This document shows positions 35,312 through 47,490 of a DNA stretch of 64,000 nt, piece by piece (position 1 is the first letter of the stretch; each line of letters starts with the position of its first letter). The DNA comes from Ziziphus jujuba (taxonomy: Eukaryota; Streptophyta; Magnoliopsida; Rosales; Rhamnaceae): assembly GCF_031755915.1 (NCBI RefSeq), contig NC_083389.1, positions 26,171,501 through 26,235,500 on the forward strand, in the 5' to 3' direction. The translations under genes and the position numbers were made by a program. A model generated the notes under the pieces. The model saw only the letters and a list, made by a program, of their open reading frames with translations. It did no database searches and had not been told where the DNA came from.

Positions 35312-36895
35312 GGCTTCGAGGAGCCGAGTGAAGACCGAGTCGATAGGGATTCGAGCTTTGAGTTAACTCGGCGCGTTTCGGAGAAGGGGGCTTAAGCCAA
35401 AGGTTCTACGAGCGACAAGGGCTTAGAGGGAGGAACGGGACATTTCTTGCGTGCAACTGCAGTATATGTTTGATCTGTGCTCTACCACTCCTAGATTAAC
35501 ACGTGGATTTAAGTATTTTATTGTTCTTAATATTACACATTATTGAGCCCATGCGCTGGTCCATCAAAGCACAGATTTTGTTTCCAAACTATGGGCCTTG
35601 GGCTTGGCTATTCAAATTTATACAAAAAAACAAAAACAAAAAAACCCAAAAAAAAAAACAAAAAAAACAAGAAGAAGAACTGGAAGAGTTATCCAAATAT
35701 TAACCCCATAAAATCCTTTAAATTAAGGGTAATATATAATAAATATATCATAAAAATGAGAACAAAAAAATGATTTTTTTATTTTTTATTTTTTATTTTT
35801 TTATATTGAAAATGAAAGATTTGAACTCACAATTTTTAACTAAGAAAGTAGAAAGTTACCATTAAATTGTCTGAGTAGATGAAAGATTTTGTTGTTTTAT
35901 GATATTGAAACTGATTTTTTTTTCTTTTCTTTTCTTTTCTTTTTTTTAATGACAGATATAGCAACTGAATTGTTTGGTCAAAAAATTTAGGATGAGGAAG
36001 AAGTCGAACAGTTTGGCATTCTTTGTTTTTTAGGTTGAAGTGACATAAGGGAATGGACCACAAAAGCTTTTCTTCTACAATCTTCCACAGACTCAGAAGG
36101 ATTTTGCTTTTTGCCCATGCTATGCTGCTATCTGTATGGTCTACAAAAACCACCCATAATGAATTGCACTTGCAATTATGGAAAACTCAAGCTTGCAAGC
36201 CAAACTACCCTAACTAGGATTGATAAACCTGACCCACCACTTGCATTTTCCCATCCCCCATACACACTACTCAAGATAGAGACAAAGCAGATTGGAATCT
36301 TCCACTTTTAATGTGTAAATATAATATGTATTTTCCTATGGATTCATATATTCTGCATCGGCATATGTGGAGCTCCTACCTTTTGATTAAGAGTAACACA
36401 GAGTTTTAGCATGTAATGAACCTTTTGTCAATCATATATGCAAGTCTGTTAGGTGTCATTGGCTTGTGTTTGGAAACCATGAAAATAGTTTCATATCATG
36501 GAAGGATAAAATTCCATTGTCGATTCGATATCATTAATCAGATGACACAATTGTCTCGAAAAAACATCAAAAGACTAGCTTTCGTTCCTTTAAATCAGAG
36601 TATACAACATATGTTTACATCAACCCTGTAGCTGGGTTTCTTTAACTCCATTTTGGAGGAAGAATAGCCTTAAGAAAGTTTTGAGGCATACATAAATATT
36701 CTAAAAATTACAAACAATTTTTTTTTTTCTTTTTTAGAATCAAAATGCAATAATACAGAATCGTTCGAGGACGACAAATATTTCGAATTTCTGATTCGAC
36801 ATGTAATCAAATTTCACCTTCTGTTTTATACCGACGCTGCAAGCTTCCTATGGCTCCTAATTGTAATAAAAATAAATTCCTGAACCAGTCTCTGG
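35312..36895. other. Intergenic between PPR-like gene and MIEL1-like gene
   Basis: Both neighbours are on the minus strand, so this holds the PPR-like promoter and the MIEL1-like 3' UTR. A-rich runs lie near 35620-35675 and a (TTTTC)n tract near 35920-35945. Open frames are short with no recognised domain. Confidence 0.55.
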
Positions 36896-39737
36896 TTATT
36901 GAGGACGAACTGGAGGGGCAATTTGTCGCGTATTATATGATTTGCAGTGGCTGCATTTTTGCCCTATTATGTGGAAGTAAGCTTCTGTAGTATCATTGCA
37001 GTCATTACAAAGTATCCACACCTGCAGAATGCAATTAAGTCTTGCTTATTAGATGCTTATTCAGGTCCATTCTAATACATAATATTGTGAGGGAAAATCC
37101 CCATATGATATATTATCAAATATTCTAAGCCATAAAAAGAAATTAATTATAATAAGATGTTTAATCTAGAGAACAGCTTTTCTCACACTTTGACTCTTCT
37201 TCCACCTTCATTTATTATTTTACCATCTTCTAGAATTCATTTTGTGCATCTCTTGAAGTATTTAAACTCAGTTTGATCAGAAAGAGTGTGATAGGTAATC
37301 CATGAATTAGCAGACATAAACAAGGACAGAAAGTAATTACCTTCTTATACCGGTAATCCTCAGGCATAATGGTTGCTTCAATCTGACAAAAGAAACAAAC
37401 AATTGCAAAAATAAAAATACAAAAAAACAATGTGTCAAATATACAAACCTGTAAGAACAACTTTCTTAAACAGAATGAGCATATTGCAATGAGCATTAAG
37501 TACCTCCTCATCTATTCTCTTCCAGGTTCTAGACATGTCGATCACAGACTTGGAGCATATGGGGCAACAATATCTGAGTAATTTAATTAATTTGAGTTAG
37601 CAAGTGAAAACAATTATGATTTTATCTAGTAAGTTAACAAAACTAGACGTAATGACATTTCTTTTTGACCTACTTATCACGCTTTATCATTTCATTGTAG
37701 CATTCAACATGCATTGTGTGCCCACATTTCATCACTGTTGTGTCTTTCAGCGAGTCGAAAAGGTACTGCAGAATATAGAATAGAGGCTTAAGAAGGAGAT
37801 CATAAGAAAGTATGGAAATAAACTAATTAAGAAGGCAATTAGAACAGAAACCTCATAACAAATGGGGCAATGATGCCGCATGGAGTTCTCTACACACGAG
37901 TGGTTATCACGCAGGCTAATCGAATAGCAAGACCCTGCAAAATTGCAAAGCATTTTTGCACTTTTAATAATGAGAAGTAGACGACAACTATATAAATATG
38001 TACATGGTGCAGATAAGAGATTTACAGAATGGAGTCTATATAGAGAATCATTGTAAATCTAAAGGGATGTATATTAAGACTTGAATTTATGAGTTATAAC
38101 TGGAAAATGGTAGCAAGAAAGGGTAAAAGAGTTTCCAAGTTGGTTGTGGGTAATACATTAAACTTTTAGCAACGCTCCATTATTTACCACTGAGATAGGC
38201 CTAAAATAATTCAGACTAAAATAGTAACCACCAAAAATTTTACAAGCCACCAACAGGACCCAAAAAAAAAAAAAAAAAAAAAAAAGATCTAACACAATTG
38301 GTTCAAGAAAATTGTAACATCAAAGAAAAAGACAGAAATTGACCAATTATATGGTGTCACTATCGCTCACCAAACACATTACACCCTTTGTCATAATTTA
38401 GTTACCGAATATTTCCATTTTTGGTTTCACAATGATGAGATACGAAAGATTTTCAAGCCATTAATTAGAAAAACTAATCCAGCTGGTTTATCAAAGAACT
38501 GCATACCGCATTTTTTGCAGTGAAAGAAATTTTCACGACCACCTACCCTGTCGCCATAGTAAACAAAATAACAGAATGTTACCAATTGATTTACAAAATC
38601 AAGCATAAAGAAAGGGAAAAATAATCATAAAGTTGAATTACAAACCTACAAATTCCACAATCATCGCAATGAAATTGCCCTTTCTCATTCTGCAGATATT
38701 AAACAGAAGTTAGCATTAAGGAAAAACAAGTAACAACAAGTAATACACAAAGAACATAAACCAAATATAAAATCTCAATCTAATTAACCTCTAGCTGATA
38801 AATCAAAACCACTAAAGCAACAAACTTTCAGTAATAATTTCATTTATAATCCTTTCAATAATTCAATTTGAGATAATGAGATTACATCATCATCGTAAAA
38901 TTTGCATATGTCACAGAAATATTCCCCCATATTGACGCCACAATTAGTACAAACTTGAGTAGCCTGAAACCAATTCGAGATATTGAATAACATTAGATCA
39001 AAAGAAAAAGTAGGATAAAGATTCCAATACCCGGAAAAGAAAAAGCAAATTCCTTCTTTCTTTTTTTCTTTTTTTTTTTTTTTTTTTGTCCTATTATGTA
39101 TACAAAGAAACATACCGGCTGCTCTGTATCACAAACTGAACAAACAACCTGAAACAACAACAAACAGGGCAAACTCAAAAAAAAAGTCCCTTATCATGAA
39201 AGAATTGACCAAAAAGACAAAAAAGGACCCCAAAAAAAAAAAATTTATACCAAAAACAAAGTTATAAACAGAGATTTGAATCGTACTTGTTTAACATCGG
39301 AACGAACCAGCTCATGCCGATCATAAGGATTTTTCAACATGCTCTAACAGATCAAAATATACAAAATTTAGCAACTACACAGTTTAAAAAAATAATAATA
39401 ATAAGTTGCAAAAGAAAGTTTTTAAGATTAAATAAATAACATATTTTATTCACCGTGGCATCGTTGTGACAATGGCGACAGGAATAGATCTCGTTGCAAC
39501 ATGGAGCTCGAATCTTGCATCTTCTTCGGTAATGGTTGCATCTATAAAACCCGTAAAAGAAAGACGCAATATTTGAAAATCAGAAGAACCCCATTGATTC
39601 GTTTATTCAAAATAAAGCCAAAAATTGAAAAACAGAGGAAGAAGAAGAAGAAGAGCTTGATGGGTTTTATTATTAATAATTACTTACCCGTAACCCATCC
39701 TCCCAAAATCAAGACGTTCATTGGTTGAGCCTTCCAT
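36896..39737 (-). CDS. MIEL1: CHY zinc-finger / RING E3 ubiquitin ligase (MIEL1 / RZFP34 type)
   Basis: Twelve exons on the minus strand: 39737-39688, 39541-39454, 39343-39287, 39148-39116, 38963-38886, 38689-38646, 38547-38507, 37934-37852, 37765-37674, 37573-37504, 37382-37341 and 37021-36896. They give 267 residues, the length I recall for Arabidopsis MIEL1 (AT5G18650). The CHY zinc finger begins around residue 18 ([19 protein letters not shown]) and is followed by the CTCHY part ([19 protein letters not shown], then [10 protein letters not shown]). The C3H2C3 RING runs from about residue 153 (CPICYE) through [12 protein letters not shown] to CCPICSKS. A zinc ribbon follows (LCNDCND...[10 protein letters not shown]). 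Members of this family ubiquitinate transcription factors such as MYBs in defence, ABA and drought responses, and pair with E2 enzymes through the RING. All metal ligands I checked are present. A (GA)n tract lies about 260 bases upstream of the ATG. Confidence 0.95.
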
Positions 39738-39996
39738 GAGTGTTGGCAAAAGAGAATTTTTTTGCAGAGAAGGCAATGGGGCAGGAAGAATAGTTTCCCG
39801 ATTTGGGAAGGATGGGATGGCTTCTTTTTTTCTATTCTCTCACAATCCTCAATGAGAAAAAAGGATTATCTTCCAAAAGATCACCTTTTATAGTGTTAAT
39901 TATTTCCAATTTTCCAATTCTACTAAAAATAATTATTTTTAAATATATATATATATTATATAATATATATATATATATTCGCATTACCCACTTGGG

Positions 39997-40038
<42 letters not shown>

Positions 40039-41209
40039 TTTGAAAGGATAAGGTGGGGTGGCAGTGGCTGGTGACTTTGAAACAAAGCGACCGGCGCCGT
40101 AATATCAGCGAATCGGATTTCAGAGAGCCCAAAACAAGCAATATCTTTTCGCAGGGGCATTTCAACAAATACTTGCAAGGCGTTATAAAACATTTTCAGT
40201 TTTTTTCACCCATTTTGATGGAAAGGGGGATGAACACCAATAAATACAAGATATTCTATTACTTAAAATATAAAATTAAAAAAAAAAAACTTGTAGAAAA
40301 ATTTGAACTTTTCCTATTCCATTCAAAGAAATTCAGCTTAAGTGGATCAAATCCAAGTAGAAGTTTTGAAAAATTGAATGGCATTTGATGTCTAGATTTT
40401 CTCTGTTTAAGAATTCCAATTATAACTCTCTATGATATTTTGATACTCCATTTAATTGCAAAGAAAAGTATAAAGTTTCAAGCTTTAAATTCACCCAAAA
40501 ATAAAAAATAAAAGAAAAAGCTGAGAAGGGCATTTTGGCAAAAATTGTGTGCCAATTGAAATGGACGTCAAGACCCATGCAGTAATATTTGATTCACAAA
40601 TCCAACCTGAAAACTAGTTTCATAGTTCATAAACAGGCACGCCTCCTATAACATTTTGAGTAATTTCAAAAAGAAAGCAATTAGTTTGGTGCCAACAGAG
40701 TAATAATTGTACTTAGTCTCATTAATATTAGGATGCAGAAAGACAATCAAATTTAAGTACTAGATATTATGATTTGTAACCAAACTCTTTGTTACATTCT
40801 AAAGTATTTGATAAATTCCAATCCAAACGCACAATACCAAATATGATAAAACGTGAACTAAAACATATTACAGTCATAAATGAAATATCTTCACATCACA
40901 GAGATTAAATGGGTTTGGAAATTGTTTCTCCACACTGACTTCGGTATAAGGCATTCATTCCAAGTTGAATCTGATTAGCTTCCGCTCTTGTTTTTTCTTT
41001 GTTTTTTCCCAAAATAAAATGCATCTCAAAAATATTTTATGATAAATCAAATCAAACCCCCATGCCCAAATCTATAACAAATTGATTCAGATATGACATC
41101 ACTGGATATGGAGTTTTCTGATCACTAACTGTTGATATACAGTTTAGTTCATTTTCCAATTTCTAGGTGCATTGCACTTATAATTTCGTTAAATATTCAT
41201 CCAATTTAT

Positions 41210-41247
<38 letters not shown>

Positions 41248-42688
41248 CATATATAAAAGGGATATTATATGTGTATATGTATTGGGAGCCTTAGATGAAT
41301 ACAATCTTCATGTGGGAGGTCTGAATTTTTATTAATTACTTTGTATTTATGTAGATTGTAGATTGTATTATTTGTTAATTCAGCAACTTGTCATTGGACT
41401 ACCAATTTGCAATTTTTTTGGTTGGTGCACCGATATATGCCAATTACTTTTAGGTACTCCTCTGGTCAGTGGGCCTGATCTGGAGTATCATGATTCTTTA
41501 ATGTTATTTTATTTTGCAATATTTAGCTTCTCTATACACATGAATCTGATTATGTCTAATTTTTTTTGCTCATAAATATTTTTTTAGAAGTTTTACTTTT
41601 TCCTTTAATTTTCATTTTTGTTTTTCTTTGTTCAGTTAAAGATGGAATCAATCATACATATTGTGTTCATGATTTTTATATAATTTTTGTTTCATATAAA
41701 GAGGAAAAAGTAAAGCTAACATGCATTTATGATAAAAGTTTGCATGTGACCTCCATTAATGCTCAAGGTGCATATGTAAGTGAATACTTCACTGAAATTA
41801 AGAACCTGAAATCTTGGAAACCGATTTCCGTAACAACATCAACTCAAGGTCAAATAAATAAGTTATACATCTCTTTAATAAATTTAATGGGAGAGAAAGC
41901 ATTAGTTAGAAGAATCCTTAACGAGAAGACTGGATAAAAACACTTGAGGTTTAATAATCTTACCATTAATCACTATTAATAAATAATAACAATATGTATT
42001 AAAAAATTATAAGTATAATTTATATATACGATGAAAACATATGGATGTATTAGATATTAAATATATCATGTCGATTAATAATTTAAAATTAAAATTCTAA
42101 TTAATAAGCAATAACGTGTGTGTATATATATATTGTTTTTCTTATACAAGCTTGGGAAAAAATTTAATTATCTTGAATAAATTAAATGTAAAAGATAAAC
42201 ATATATTAAATAACTATCAAATTTTCTAACTAACTTGTAAGATATCAAATGGCAGCAACCATTGGATTCATTGATTTCTACCAAGAAAATTTAATATCCT
42301 TTAATAAATCCTCAACAAATAATGCCCATAAATATATAGATTTGTAGATAAGCAGGACAAGTCCCTTCTAAGGCAGCCGTTTTACCAACCTAAATATGCA
42401 ACCTCCCTTATTTAATGTTGAGCTGCCCAAACAGACCCAACTCAATCTTTGAAAGACCAACAGAAACCAAAAAACCAAACCAACAAAATGTGTTCTCCTT
42501 ATTAGCTTATACAACAAACCAAATCAAGACCCCCATGCAAAGAAAGAAAAACTCAACCAAACAACTTCTATTCCTCATTTCCATCTACTTTTTCTCATCC
42601 ATAAAGGGAGGGAAATTGAGCTCTCTCTCTCTCTCTCCCTTTCTTCATATTCTCTCCCTCAAAACAATCTGAAAAACACTTCTGCAAA
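39738..42688. other. Divergent intergenic region, 2.95 kb
   Basis: This separates the starts of the MIEL1-like gene (-) and the MGCS protein gene (+) and so holds both promoters. It contains (TA)n at 39945-39978, (GA)n at 39998-40035 and a compound (TA)n(GT)n near 41209-41247. A 123-codon open frame at 41566-41937 is lysine- and isoleucine-rich with no recognised family. CT-rich sequence at 42618-42660 is the likely leader of the MGCS gene. Confidence 0.55.
39998..40035 (-). promoter_or_regulatory. (GA)n tract upstream of the MIEL1-like gene
   Basis: About 18 GA units lie roughly 260 bases before the MIEL1-like ATG; on the gene's strand they read (CT)n. Plant BBR/BPC factors bind GA repeats of this kind, and CT runs are also common near plant transcription starts. 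A regulatory role here is inference only. Confidence 0.4.
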
Positions 42689-43712
42689 ATGGGTTGTAGC
42701 GAATCAAAACAAGGCGCAGTCGCTACCGGAAACACTATCTTCCGCCCCAAGCAATCTAACAATGGTAGCTCCAAGAATAGCAAAGACATAGAGACCGTCC
42801 AAGAAACCGCCATTAATGATGGCAATTCGACCACAAACTCTGCAGCACCACAACAACAACGGCCAGAGAGCGATAACGTTGAGGCAGAGTCCGGTGGTGA
42901 GGCTTCGGATGCTGTGAAGGATACAATCAATGAGAATAGTCATGAATCATTGAAAGGTGGCAAAGAAAATGTTGAAGGTGGTAATAATGGTGATGTGGAA
43001 GAGAGATTGATATCCAAAGAATCACCAAACCATTTCTTCTCGTCGAGGAAAGATGAGGAATTGGGAATTGATGGAATTGTTTCTGAAGGACGTTCTGGGA
43101 AATCTGAGTACAATACTCCACGCCATGGAACAGGGAAGCTTATGAATTTGATGAGCAATGAGGATTTGAAAGATGATGAGGCTGACGATGATCATAATGC
43201 AGTGGAGGAGAAAGAATTGGCTGATCATGAAGAAAAACCAGAAGCTGAAGAGAAAGAAAATGGTAAAATTTGTGGGAAAATAAGACATGTTGTTACTAAA
43301 AACAGAGCAATGTACTACATATACTCAGAATTGTTCATTGTTTATTGGGTTTAGCTACTAATTTTCTCTATTATGCATGCAGGGAAAGAAGAAACTGTAA
43401 ATGTGGAAGAGAATTTGGTGAAGGAAGAAGAAGAACCTGCAAAAGCCACAGTTGAAGAAAAAGTCTCAAGCCCTGCTGAAGAGAATAAGAGTAATGCTCT
43501 TAATGCTGAGGAAGAGGAGGAGGAGGAGGAGGTATTTTACTATTATTTTTTGAAAAATTATAATTTTGTCTTATTTTGAGAGCGAAATTCAGAAGAATTT
43601 ACACATGTTTTTATTTAATTATTTAATTATTTTTTATTTTTTGTGCGTGTGTGTGTGTGTGATGCAGAAACATATGGTTGAATCACCAAACCAGGAATTG
43701 AAGACTGCATGA
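42689..43712 (+). CDS. Acidic disordered protein with N-myristoylation/palmitoylation signal (MGCSESK)
   Basis: Three exons (42689-43262, 43383-43531, 43668-43712) give 255 residues. The N-terminus MGCSESK has Gly2, Cys3 and Ser/Lys as in proteins that receive myristate on Gly2 and palmitate on Cys3, which would anchor it to the plasma membrane. The rest is low-complexity, rich in Glu, Asp, Asn, Ser and Lys, with an eight-Glu run at the end of exon 2. One non-acidic patch (SEYNTPRHGTGKLMNLMSNE, about residues 132-151) looks like a conserved short motif. No enzymatic domain is visible, so the function is unknown; a scaffold role is only a guess. A CT-rich leader precedes the ATG. Confidence 0.82.
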
Positions 43713-44402
43713 AGAATTGAATGGATGTAACAAGAAGCTTTGGGGATTTTGTCGATTACTTGTATTTCAAGGCGTCGTTGTTGTTGTTATTATGTTCATA
43801 AAACTGTTTTAATGTGGCTTTCGCATAAAATCACTGTTGAAAATTTGCCCCTTAAAAGTGTAAAGATTAAATATCAACAATTATTCCTGTTTGATTTGCC
43901 TTCTCAGATGCTCAATACCACTTTAATAGTTTTACACAGTAATTGAAATACTTCTAAATACAGAAATAAATTAATCTGTTATTTTTTTCTTATCAAGTTG
44001 ATATAATAATTTCATCCTTTAAAATTTTTACTTTTCTTTTTTCAATCAAGACTATCTAGTAAAATTTTTACAATTAACACAGTGTCTTACAATAATTTTG
44101 TCAGACTTCACCTTATATCGTTTTCAATCAATTATATATAAAAATGAAAGGACCTGTCCAATTTTACGCGTAGAAACTAAATGAAAATATCACTAAATAA
44201 ACTAATTATTTACAATTCGTACAAAAGAAAGAAAAAAAAAAAAAAAAAAAAACCAATGTAGTGTCCAATACACCGTTTGTAGACGGTTTATGTACATTCC
44301 CAGCCCATCACAATAACAATAACACTTTCTTTCTCTCTCCTTTTTTTTTTTTTTTTTTGAACCTCTAAATAAAGAATGAAATAACTTTTTGGGCTTACAG
44401 AA
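43713..44402. other. Convergent intergenic region
   Basis: This lies between the stop codons of the MGCS gene (+) and the lipase gene (-) and holds both 3' UTRs. Long poly-A and poly-T tracts occur near 44230 and 44340. No gene was recognised. Confidence 0.6.
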
Positions 44403-47342
44403 CTAGAGAGGGTTGGCCACATTATTCAATTTCAGTACAGTTTTAGGATCTCTGGACAACAATAAATTTCCTCTAATATCTGTTCTGCTATACTCCATCA
44501 AACCAGGATCCACCACAATTCTGCATGATCTCCATGTCTCACCCATCAAGTCAACACCGTAATACGATAAATGGTCTGAAATACTATTACCGCTGACTGA
44601 CCTGCACAGGATTTACAAAATTTTGAAGCATCTTTCTAAATTAATTTGTTTTTATTGATTTTGGTTTTGTATTCCTCCTCTCACTGACAGAAGATAAATG
44701 TTTTCAGTCCAAACATGATTGAAGAGAGCAATAATAGAAGAAAATGGCAATAAGATAGGTGACAAATTTAAGTAGAAGATAGCCATTGATATCAAAAGCA
44801 CAACATTAGATACCTGCTACATTCTGGGTCTTCACCAGAACCATCACAGATCTTCTCAACGTTGTAGACGAGACTACCCAATCCAATGTTATGAAGCCAC
44901 ACCTGAAACAAACAAAAACATAACACAGAGGTTCTGAAGCTAGAAAATACGAAACTTGCACATTCTTATAATCAAATACATTGTTATGAATACAACATTA
45001 ATAGTAATCATCACTAATGAATATTATACAGAAGGAATTGGAAGGTGTTGAACCGCACAGCAAAAAGTTTAGACACTTGACTCCAATAACTATATTAAAA
45101 GACCTAAATCGTCCTCATGCCCTATTAAATTTCATCTATTGCTGAAAATAGGTAATAATTACTTTAGTTAAGCAAACATACCTCTCTTGGGAAGTGGTGG
45201 TAGGTTTTCCTGGGAAAATAAGAATAGTATGGAGGCAAATGAGGCACAATATCATGTCCGTTTGTCACCCGTATTGTGTTAGGTACAAGCTTGCTATACT
45301 GAGATGCAAAAGCTTCATTGCCAACACGAGGTTGTCCAAATGTTATAACCTGGACATTCTTTGATTTACGATTGACCTGGAAATAAACAAATAATACCAT
45401 AAACAAAATTGAAGCCCATTAACAATGACCAGAGAGCACACCAACAATGTAGATACAGAAAAACTACAATAATGTACCTCATGAGAGAGCACAAAAACCC
45501 CACTCACAGACCATAAAGATATGCATAATAAAACTTTTATTGTGCTAAGATAGCCAGAAATGCTTACGATTAGGTCAAGTCCACAAAAAGAAGCCATTGC
45601 CCCTCCCATTGAATGCCCTGTCACTATGACGTCTATATCTCCATAATATTTTTTGGCTCTTTTAACAGCATCTAGAATTCCATGGCGTATGGTTGTGTTG
45701 TGGTAAGCAGAAAAAAATCCATGGTGAACCTGAAGAATTAAATAGAAATTAATACTTATTAGTCTCCAACATAGATTTAAGTGACAAATTTGAAGGAGCT
45801 TATCTATCCTACACACCATTGCATCATCGGGCATGCCTGGGTACTCTATATCGAGCTGCTTCCAATATAAGTCTTCAATCCAATTCTGTATGCTGTAACA
45901 AGCATCCACCCAACCTTATTATAAGGATATAAATCAGAAAGACCACTATAGTAAAACGAGTTAGCCCCCTGTACTTTTCACTCAACAATTTAGCTTATAG
46001 ATCTGGTTCAACAGAAATTACAATGTCACTTAAACCCCCATAAAATTTACTACCTGTGTTCCTGAGTTCCTCTAAATGCAATAATAATAGCATTAAGATC
46101 CTTTGCAACTCCAACAAATGCCTATAGAAGATAGTCATAATAACATCAGATAGGGAGCACAAAACTTAAATTATCTTTTTACTAACTAAAAGGAAAACCG
46201 TATGTGTAATTGAACAGGATAAAATAAGGCTACTCCATAACAGCACACCTGCAAGCAGTTCTGGACGTCAACAACCAGTTCTATCACTTCAAATCCCTGT
46301 CAGAATAACCAGGCCAACTATGATTTAGTATAAAAAGTGCCAACAGGTTTTAGCTAGGGACTAGAATGACAAACACAAGCCCTTCTGTATAATTCCTCAC
46401 ATATAGAAAGTTGGAAATAGTTATATAAACATGAGTACCTCAGTTACACCATCACATCTCGAGCATGTCCAAGTAAACAGTGCTGTCAAATCTGACATGT
46501 ACACCTGTAGGACGAAAAGCTTGTTCTCAGTCACCATTGAAAAATTGACTTGATCCAGCACGAAGGAAATTAAGGAGAGTCAATCTTGCTAATTTATGTA
46601 GCTGTAAATGACAACAACTGCTTCATACTGATTTACAAGAACAATAATGGCTCTATACATGATATGGAATATTTAAAACAAAATCCCCCTTAAAAATACC
46701 AACAAGTCAACAACATGTATCAGATAACATTACCGCAGAAGCATAATGCACCACTATTGTGACGAGTGTATGATTGTAGACAGGGACATGTCCCTTGCTC
46801 TTTAACTTGAGTTCTGCAATTTAAAAAATAAATAAATAAATAAATTTAAACACATATGGAAACACGATTACTTCGCTGTGACTCATAAAATTTAGTGTTC
46901 CAGTCGGTTTTGGAGGCTTTAGACCAGCACATATTAGTTCTATAACTCATAACGTTCAATACAGACTCCAAAAGCCTTACATTCCATTATGTCAAGAAGC
47001 AAAGAGAAGCTATCTTATGATGTCAAAAATTATCCTTCCTCATAAGTCAAAACCCATCAATTATATTTCTTCAAAGAAAAAACCCATTAATTATATGGGA
47101 AAAAATAGTCAGAAAATAATACATAAAAACAATAAATGCAGCCAATGGCACATAAATTCTTTCACATGGAGCTTTTAATTTTTTTTAAAAAAAAATTTAT
47201 GCAATATTCTTTACATGAAGTTGAAGACAATAAACAAAAAAGAACAATTATGATCAAAATCAATGCATATATTACCTCTTCCACTAGAACAAACAAGCAG
47301 AAAACTAAATACAGCAAACATCAACCATCTCCTTCTTTCCAT
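44403..47342 (-). CDS. Class-3 lipase (triacylglycerol lipase-like alpha/beta hydrolase), secretory
   Basis: Ten exons on the minus strand: 47342-47276, 46813-46734, 46504-46439, 46296-46249, 46121-46054, 45892-45817, 45729-45568, 45376-45182, 44902-44814 and 44601-44403. The product has 349 residues. Residues 1-22 (MERRRWLMFAVFSFLLVCSS) form a clear signal peptide, so the protein enters the secretory pathway. The lipase_3 domain has the oxyanion-side AFRGTQ, the nucleophile elbow GHSMGG (Ser175), the acid in NGHDIVP (Asp231) and the His in SDHLSYYG (His294), so the catalytic triad appears complete. Cys pairs (TCSRC, NCLQ, CDGSGEDPECS) suit an extracellular or vacuolar enzyme. It matches, from memory, Arabidopsis AT5G18640/AT5G18630. 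The natural substrate is not known. Confidence 0.95.
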
Positions 47343-47459
47343 ACTCTGCCCCCGCAAAAAAGAAAAACAAATCAGAATCTAATAAACCGTGTAGATATAA
47401 TGATCAAGCACAAAATTAAGAATTAAAACCAATACCACAGTTAATTTTGCGATGAAGGG

Positions 47460-47490
<31 letters not shown>

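Noticed and set aside
35793..35860. Shared motif GAAAATGAAAG near 16757 and 35809 as a possible common SINE or MITE
   Set aside because: The likeness covers only about 20-30 AT-rich bases, with no ends or target duplication.
41566..41937. 123-codon open frame
   Set aside because: It has no recognisable motif, AT-rich composition and no splice or promoter context; most likely chance.
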